Of a stretch of DNA of 11,248 nt, positions 7,051-11,248 are shown in pieces (the first letter of the stretch is position 1; the number at the start of each line of letters is the position of its first letter). The notes under the pieces were generated by a model. The model did no database searches, was not told the DNA's origin, and worked only from the letters and a program-made list of their open reading frames with translations. The stretch is from an uncultured Oscillospiraceae bacterium (lineage in GTDB: Bacteria; Bacillota; Clostridia; Oscillospirales; Oscillospiraceae): positions 1 to 11,248 of the forward strand of contig CAJTLI010000056.1 in NCBI GenBank assembly GCA_910577525.1, read 5' to 3'. A program made the position numbers and the translations under genes.

Positions 7051-7875
7051 ATGAAATATTCCCGCATCGCGGTGTTTTTTTTCAGCCCCACCGGAAATAC
7101 ACGGCTGGCCGCCCGGGAGATCGGACGTCGGCTGGGAGAACTTATGGCGGCCCCTGTGGATGAATTCGATTTCACCACGCCGGAGGCCCGTCAGGATCGG
7201 CACGCCTTTTCGCCGGACAATCTGGTGGTGTTCGCTTCTCCGGTCTATGCCGGGAGGCTGCCCAACAAGCTACTCCCCTATATCAGGGAGGGGTTTTGCG
7301 GCAACGGAGCCTATGCGGTCCCGGTGGTCACCTTCGGCAACCGCAGCTTTGGCAACGCGCTTATGGAACTGCGCTGTGAGTTGGAACACAATGGCTTCCA
7401 CACCATTGCGGGGGCCGCCTTTGCTATGCGGCACGCGTTTTCCGACAGGCTGGCGCCCGGGCGCCCAGATGAACAGGACAGAGCGCTTTTAGAAGAGTTT
7501 ATCCGGCGCACCGCCCAGCGCGCGTCGCTCCTGACAGCCCCTCCCGCGCCCGTCGACGTGGCGGGAAACTGCCCGGTGGGACCCTATTACACGCCACTGG
7601 GCTTGGACGGCAAACCGGTCAACTTTCTCAAGGCGGTACCTAAAATTGCCCCCGAGCGCTGCACCGGTTGCGGAACCTGCGCCCAGGTCTGCTGCATGGG
7701 TTCGATCCAGAGCCAGGCGCCATGGAATACTACGGGCCTGTGTATCAAATGTCATGCCTGCGTCAGGGCTTGTCCCTCCGGAGCCAGATTCTTCGACGAT
7801 CCGGCCCTGCTCTCCCACCTCGCCATGCTGGAGCAGCATCTGACGCAGCGGCAGGATTCCGTTTATTTCCTTTGA
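7051..7875 (+). CDS. EFR1-type fusion protein: flavodoxin domain plus 2[4Fe-4S] ferredoxin domain
   Basis: A 274-residue soluble electron carrier. The N-terminal flavodoxin-like domain (about 1-160) has the FMN phosphate loop SPTGNTRLAA at 12-21 and the ASPVYAGRLPNK segment at 62-73. The C-terminal ferredoxin domain has two complete clusters: Cys204, 207, 210, 214 (CTGCGTCAQVC) and Cys231, 234, 237, 241 (CIKCHACVRACP). I start at ATG 7051 because AGGAG lies nine bases upstream; the in-frame TTG at 7012 has no such site and falls in the promoter. This fusion is common in clostridia and is annotated as EFR1 family; its physiological partners are not known. It has its own promoter and points toward the thiol/iron-sulfur operon without being part of it. 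Confidence 0.9.
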   Translation: MKYSRIAVFFFSPTGNTRLAAREIGRRLGELMAAPVDEFDFTTPEARQDRHAFSPDNLVVFASPVYAGRLPNKLLPYIREGFCGNGAYAVPVVTFGNRSFGNALMELRCELEHNGFHTIAGAAFAMRHAFSDRLAPGRPDEQDRALLEEFIRRTAQRASLLTAPPAPVDVAGNCPVGPYYTPLGLDGKPVNFLKAVPKIAPERCTGCGTCAQVCCMGSIQSQAPWNTTGLCIKCHACVRACPSGARFFDDPALLSHLAMLEQHLTQRQDSVYFL

Positions 7876-7917
7876 GAGACCCGCCGGACCCTTTGCTTTC
7901 TCCGCAAAAGGAGGGCT

Positions 7918-8345
7918 GAAGCGGACGAAAGATGTTTGCCAGTCAAAAACGGCACCGCTGGGACCGCCAAATTTCAGATGGATGTCCAGGTGCAGCGCCT
8001 CCTTGGTGCTGCACTTTTTTATCACGACGTGGTCCAAGATCGTGGTCACCAAGGCGGAATTGACGCCGTTTTGGAAGGCCAGTTCCTCCTCCAGCACAGT
8101 CCGAAGCTCCGCCATGGAGATGACGCCCTCAATGCTCATCTCCAGCAGACGGGCTTCCACAGCTCCTCCGGCACGATGGCCGGGATGGACGGGTCGGGGT
8201 ACATCACCCATTCGCTCTCGTCCAGAAAAACCTTCCGCTTGCTGCGGTAATCCACCGTCTGGGACTTGTTGGCGCAGTACCAGTCCTTGTACTTGGGGTT
8301 GCAGAGGATATGCCGAATGGTGAGCACGCAGTCCTTCTTCCTTAA
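7918..8345 (-). pseudogene. Decayed remnant of a large serine recombinase
   Basis: Two minus-strand pieces in different frames look like one family. From about 8345 to 8136 the translation LTIRHILCNPKYKDWYCANK (then VDYRSKRK and IPAIVPEELW) matches the end of the recombinase domain of large serine recombinases, where NPKYKG and a late HPAI(I/V)..E.W motif are typical. At 8136 this frame stops. From about 8145 to 7918 the other frame reads LEMSIEGVISMAELR and then ILDHVVIKKCSTKEALHLDI and LKFGG, typical of the extreme C terminus. The zinc ribbon and coiled coil that should lie between are deleted, and the catalytic N-terminal domain is missing. It fills most of the gap 7876-8395 and is not functional. 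Confidence 0.75.
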
Positions 8346-8395
8346 CAGCAGTAAAAATGCCAGGCGGATAACCTCCGTCCGGCATTCTGATTGAT

Positions 8396-9259
8396 TCAGG
8401 ATGATCGTGATTCTGGGGAATCATATCTGGGTTGGCCTTTGAAATGCAGGCACTTCTGCGGGCAGGCATCCACGCATTTCCCGCACCGGATGCACTCCGG
8501 AGAATTGGAAATCTCCTTCCGGGAGAGGGCCACCGGACAGGCCCGTTCACAGGCCCCGCAGTTGACGCACCCCTCCTGTTCCCAATGAATTTGTACGAGG
8601 CTGAACCGGTTGAACCAGCCGTAGATCGCCCCCAGCGGGCATAGGTACTGGCAGAAGGGCCGGTAGACCTTCACAGAGAGCAGAACAACAGCCAGCAAAA
8701 TTCCCAGTTTCCAGAGAAACAGCCCACCGGCCTGGCTACGCAGGGCTCCATTTGCGGCGAACAGTGGGATCGCGCCCAACAAGGTGCCGGAGGGACACAA
8801 ATATTTGCAGAACGCCGGGACTTTGGCAAACCCTCCCCACAAAAACAGAGAGCCGATACACACCAGCAGGATCAGCACCGCGTACTTTCCATATTTCAGG
8901 ATGCGGTGGCCGGGCAGGCGCTTCCTCTTTTTCAAGATGGGGATTTTGTGCAAAAGGTCCTGCACCAGTCCGAAAGGGCACAGCCAGCCGCAGACAAAGC
9001 GGCCCAGCAGGCTGCCAAACAGGAAAAAGAAGCCAAGGGCGGCAAAGGGGACCTGAAAGCCCCGCTGGTTCAGCAGAGCCTGTAAGGCTCCGATGGGACA
9101 CGCGGCGACGGCCCCGGGACAGGAATAGCAGTTCAGCCCCGGAACGCAGACATATTTCAAATTGCCGCGGTAGATTTTCCCGCTGAGGAAGCCATACAGA
9201 TAGCCGTTCGTCACGATGGTGAACAGCAGCTGCACCGTCAGTCGAAGTTTTTTCACCAT
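8396..9259 (-). CDS. NapH-like membrane 4Fe-4S binding protein
   Basis: A 287-residue membrane protein with cysteine motifs on the NapH/YccM plan. There are about five to six hydrophobic segments (for example 69-95, 124-146, 178-197). The cysteine clusters, in order, are GLNCYSCPG near 42-50, CGWLCPFG near 90-97, CKYLCPSG near 151-158 and CQYLCPLG near 203-210. The C-terminal domain has two full ferredoxin motifs, CVNCGACERACP and CIRCGKCVDACP, near 232-268. Such proteins pass electrons across or along the membrane to a redox partner. It starts 3 bp after the CXXC protein stop with only a weak GGTGAG, so translational coupling is likely. The order TlpA, CXXC protein, 4Fe-4S protein suggests supply of electrons to a surface thiol system; the substrate is unknown. 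Confidence 0.88.
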   Translation of the reverse strand: MVKKLRLTVQLLFTIVTNGYLYGFLSGKIYRGNLKYVCVPGLNCYSCPGAVAACPIGALQALLNQRGFQVPFAALGFFFLFGSLLGRFVCGWLCPFGLVQDLLHKIPILKKRKRLPGHRILKYGKYAVLILLVCIGSLFLWGGFAKVPAFCKYLCPSGTLLGAIPLFAANGALRSQAGGLFLWKLGILLAVVLLSVKVYRPFCQYLCPLGAIYGWFNRFSLVQIHWEQEGCVNCGACERACPVALSRKEISNSPECIRCGKCVDACPQKCLHFKGQPRYDSPESRSS

Positions 9260-9262
9260 AGC

Positions 9263-9415
9263 TCACCCGATCCCGATGCACTCCAGGCAGATCATGACCG
9301 CCTTTTTCCAGATCACGGTAAGCTGCCCCTGCGCGGCCCCGAGCCCGAGAAAAAGGGCCCCGGCCAGCGCGCCCAAGATCCAGGCCCGGCGGCTATTGTT
9401 TTTCCAAAAGCTCAT
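9263..9415 (-). CDS. CD1871A family small CXXC motif-containing membrane protein
   Basis: A 50-residue protein starting at ATG 9415, with GGAGG about eight bases upstream inside the end of the TlpA-like gene, which it overlaps by 23 bp. A basic N terminus (KNNSRR) is followed by one transmembrane helix (about 11-28). The C terminus is VIWKKAVMICLECIGIG with the CLEC pair. The ICLECIGIG ending is the hallmark of the clostridial CD1871A-type family, usually found between a TlpA-like thioredoxin and a NapH-like protein as here. Function is not established. One membrane helix plus a CXXC pair suggests a thiol relay between the two neighbours, which is inference. The frame remains open upstream to 9487, but the extra 24 residues have no family features. 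Confidence 0.85.
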   Translation of the reverse strand: MSFWKNNSRRAWILGALAGALFLGLGAAQGQLTVIWKKAVMICLECIGIG

Positions 9416-9983
9416 GGATGAGTTCCTCCCAATCCGATTTCTCCCTGGAACCGACCACGCCGCCCAGGTATGCCCCGTCCCCGTCAAAAAAGAAGGTGGT
9501 GGGTACGGCGCTCACGCTGGACAGGATGGCCTGGCCAACGGAATCGTTGGCCAGCAGATGGGGGTAGGCCGCCCCCGTCTCCTGAACCAGGCTCTCCACC
9601 AGCGTCTGGTCCTCCCCTTCCCATACGTCGCTGACAATGCCAATGATCTGGAACTCCGACTGGTCGTATTCCGCCGCCAGCTCGCCCAGCCCCGGCATCT
9701 CCCGCAGGCAGGGGTTGCAGTAGGTCGCCCACACGTTGACCATGGTGAGCTTGGACTGGGAGAAGACCTCCTGGGAAACGGCGTTCCCCTCCAGATCCGT
9801 CCCCTCAAAAGTGATAAAAATAGGAGCGGATTCTTCCTCCGAAGGCTGCGCTTCCGAGGCGGGAGGCTCGCTCGCCGCATCCGTTTTGGACGTGGGCAGT
9901 CCGTCGCCGTTCCCGGCACATCCGCACAGCAGAGTCAGCGAAAGTACCAGGAGACTTAAAAATACTTTACGCAGATTATTCAT
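9393..9983 (-). CDS. TlpA family thiol-disulfide oxidoreductase, lipoprotein
   Basis: A 196-residue extracytoplasmic thioredoxin-fold protein. It has a lipoprotein signal (basic MNNLRKV, hydrophobic stretch to 19, LLCGC lipobox with Cys22 as likely lipidated residue). A low-complexity Ser/Glu/Pro/Ala linker (about 23-54) precedes a TlpA/ResA-like domain with the active site WATYCNPC (Cys89 and Cys92) and the cis-proline loop AVPTTFFFDGDG. I start at ATG 9983, which has GGAGG eight bases upstream; the open frame reaches 10031 but the extension lacks a start signal. It leads the three-gene redox operon. Its start is only 17 bp after the recombinase stop codon and I see no good promoter between, so its original promoter may have been displaced. 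It probably reduces or isomerises disulfides at the cell surface. Confidence 0.92.
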   Translation of the reverse strand: MNNLRKVFLSLLVLSLTLLCGCAGNGDGLPTSKTDAASEPPASEAQPSEEESAPIFITFEGTDLEGNAVSQEVFSQSKLTMVNVWATYCNPCLREMPGLGELAAEYDQSEFQIIGIVSDVWEGEDQTLVESLVQETGAAYPHLLANDSVGQAILSSVSAVPTTFFFDGDGAYLGGVVGSREKSDWEELIHELLEKQ

Positions 9984-10000
9984 GCCATTTCCTCCGCTTT

Positions 10001-11206
10001 TTATAGTTTCTTTTGTCTGGTCAGGATACACGCTTCAACGGTATTACCCCTTTCCCACAAAACTTTCCTTACTTCCTTACCATCAATATAAATCGGGAAG
10101 TTAAACTCTATCGACTTCAATGGCATTTTCGATTCTCCATTCGGATATATCTGAATTTCTTTAATGAGGTATGTGATAAGGCTTTTCTTTTCTTCATCAC
10201 TCAGTATAGCATATAACTTTCCAAAGTTCTGCATGATTTTGTAAACATTATCAAGCGTGATAGCTTCCATCTCAATGGAGCTTTTTCTTAATTTGGCATC
10301 TTCAATGCGTTCCTCCAACTCCACCATCGTATCGTACAAAGCGTCAAGCCTTAATGTCATATCATGGATTTTTCTCTCACGGAATCGGGCATCGACAGGA
10401 AGATTGTCAATTTCATTTTCCAGACGTGCTTTATTCAAATCCACCTCTTTCAGCTTGTTTTCATAATTGGCAAGTTCTTTATCTACAACGCTTGTATCTG
10501 TCTGCACTCCAATCCGCTTTTCAATCTCTTTTGCAAAATAGGCATCGCTTACAAGCTCTTTTACCGCTTCCACTACAAGCGGCTCAATGTCGATTTTCCT
10601 TAAAGATGCCTTGTAGTCACAATGACGCCCCCGCTCCTGCTTATTTCTTCCGCATATATAATAATAGACTTCCTTATATGTGCCGTCTTTATTTGTCCAT
10701 GCGTGTTTATTCGTATACATTGAACTGCCACAAAGGGGACATTTCAAAACGCCCGTCAGAAGATGCGACCTTTCTTTTCCAATTCTTGACGGCTGCTTGA
10801 TTCCTGTTGCCAGACGCTTTGCATGGACTTTCTGCCAGAGTTCTTCACTGACAATCCCCTCATGCTGTCCGTCCTCTAAAATATAATCATCGGTATGAAC
10901 CTGCTTATATTCGTTTTTTGTTCCTTTGACTTTTTCCCGTGTTCTTCTGCCATATGCAATTTTTCCGCAGTAAACAGGATTGTCTAATATCTGCCGTATT
11001 AAATGGCTGCTCCATGTTTCTAACTTTCCATTCTGACGTGGTATCTTCTTTATCCCTTGCAGATTAAGGTATTTTGCAACTCCCCCAAGCCCTATATCTG
11101 AATTTCCAAACTTATCAAATATAATTCGGATTGCTTCGGCTTCTGTTTCCTCTATTAAGAGATGGTTGTCTTTCAGATAATACCCGTATGGGGCTGTCAA
11201 CGCCAA
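10001..11206 (-). CDS. Large serine recombinase, N-terminal catalytic domain missing
   Basis: The 3' part of a site-specific recombinase gene of an integrative element. Visible from its N-terminal end are the recombinase domain beginning APYGYYLKD and including NPVYCGKIAYGRRTRE, a zinc ribbon with Cys156, 159, 185 and 196 (CPLCGSSMYTNK to RHCDYK, counting from a TTG at 11206), a coiled coil (about 225-310), and the tail SIEFNFPIYIDGKEV to NTVEACILTRQKKL. The roughly 140-150-residue resolvase domain with the catalytic serine should precede APYGY. Instead the frame continues without a stop through the 53-bp repeat to the window edge as non-family sequence, so native coding ends at 11194. Base composition is visibly more AT-rich than the rest, a sign of transfer. 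Its stop lies 17 bp before the TlpA-like start. Confidence 0.88.
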   Translation of the reverse strand: MALTAPYGYYLKDNHLLIEETEAEAIRIIFDKFGNSDIGLGGVAKYLNLQGIKKIPRQNGKLETWSSHLIRQILDNPVYCGKIAYGRRTREKVKGTKNEYKQVHTDDYILEDGQHEGIVSEELWQKVHAKRLATGIKQPSRIGKERSHLLTGVLKCPLCGSSMYTNKHAWTNKDGTYKEVYYYICGRNKQERGRHCDYKASLRKIDIEPLVVEAVKELVSDAYFAKEIEKRIGVQTDTSVVDKELANYENKLKEVDLNKARLENEIDNLPVDARFRERKIHDMTLRLDALYDTMVELEERIEDAKLRKSSIEMEAITLDNVYKIMQNFGKLYAILSDEEKKSLITYLIKEIQIYPNGESKMPLKSIEFNFPIYIDGKEVRKVLWERGNTVEACILTRQKKL

Positions 11207-11248
11207 TCTGAAATTGTAAGAAAACGCCGAAGAAATTTTGTAGTTTTT
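11195..11248 (+). repeat. Right copy of 53-bp terminal inverted repeat; probable insertion sequence end (IS21-like)
   Basis: Starting TGTCAACGCC at 11195 and reading out of the window, this is identical to the left copy read on the minus strand for 53 bases; base 11248 has no partner inside the window. The internal repeated blocks are at 11199-11220 and 11223-11243. It abuts the recombinase codons for APYGY with no transition. The same end therefore faces inward at both sides, meaning two copies of one element in opposite orientation, or an assembly that broke at a repeated element. Confidence 0.75.

Noticed and set aside
7891..7913. Possible terminator after the flavodoxin-ferredoxin gene (CCCTTTGC ... 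GCAAAAGG)
   Set aside because: The stem is imperfect and has no following T run.
7489..8550. 353-residue minus-strand open frame covering the recombinase remnant
   Set aside because: Only residues equivalent to about 8145-7918 resemble a recombinase; the rest is antisense to the flavodoxin-ferredoxin gene or overlaps the 4Fe-4S gene. It is a chance fusion, not a gene.
1..11248. Invertible promoter or phase-variation switch driven by the serine recombinase in the window
   Set aside because: The recombinase lacks its catalytic domain and is itself cut by the repeat, the repeat carries no promoter-like sequence pointing inward that I can see, and both edge genes are truncated rather than swapped between related forms. 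Inversion by homologous recombination remains possible.
11207..11248. Reading the 53-bp right repeat as genuine recombinase coding sequence
   Set aside because: The frame is open to the edge, but the residues before APYGY (KNYKISSAFSYNFR) do not resemble the helix that precedes this motif in serine recombinases, and the same bases end an unrelated gene at the left edge.
1..11248. CRISPR array, tRNA, rRNA or toxin-antitoxin system
   Set aside because: No regularly spaced repeats, no cloverleaf or rRNA-like stretch, and no small paired genes with such motifs were found on either strand.

Overview
The window looks like an accessory or edge piece of a genome from a GC-rich, strictly anaerobic, amino-acid or dicarboxylate-fermenting member of the Clostridia, probably Oscillospiraceae-like. 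The basis is a sodium-pumping glutaconyl-CoA-type decarboxylase, a flavodoxin/ferredoxin fusion protein, a small CXXC protein of the CD1871A type, strong AGGAGG-like ribosome binding sites, and large serine recombinases typical of clostridial mobile elements. The genus is inference.

Layout. Positions 1-53 and 11195-11247 are a perfect 53-bp inverted repeat. Both genes that run into it (gcdA on the left, a serine recombinase on the right) stop resembling their families exactly at its inner edge. It is best read as the same end of one insertion sequence, probably IS21-like, present in opposite orientation at the two sides. From 4165 down to the left edge is a five-gene minus-strand operon: decarboxylase delta (gcdD), biotin carrier gamma (gcdC), membrane beta (gcdB), a class III (CaiB/BaiF) CoA-transferase, and the N-terminal half of the carboxyltransferase alpha subunit (gcdA). 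A LysR-type regulator (5387-4482) separates this operon from a divergent SLC13/DASS carboxylate transporter (5601-6879), which carries a one-base frameshift. A flavodoxin-ferredoxin protein follows (7051-7875), then a decayed serine recombinase remnant (7918-8345, minus). Next is a minus-strand redox operon of lipoprotein TlpA-like thioredoxin, a 50-aa CXXC membrane protein and a NapH-like membrane 4Fe-4S protein (9983-8396). Last is the C-terminal part of a second, AT-richer serine recombinase (11206-10001).

How it fits together. The left half reads as one catabolic unit: a sodium-coupled transporter brings in a dicarboxylate, the class III CoA-transferase activates it as a CoA ester, and the biotin-dependent decarboxylase removes CO2 while exporting sodium ions. 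The LysR gene lies between the two transcription units. Both candidate promoters carry a similar 16-bp dyad (ATAnnTnAnnGCTTAT read in the direction of transcription) centred about 65 bp before the predicted start, the usual activation position for LysR regulators, so I propose a single regulon. Two of its genes are broken here (gcdA by the putative insertion, the transporter by a single T), so the pathway may be decaying in this strain unless these are assembly or sequencing effects. The right half is a separate membrane thiol/iron-sulfur redox module lying between two serine recombinase relics in the same orientation, suggesting mobile-element traffic.
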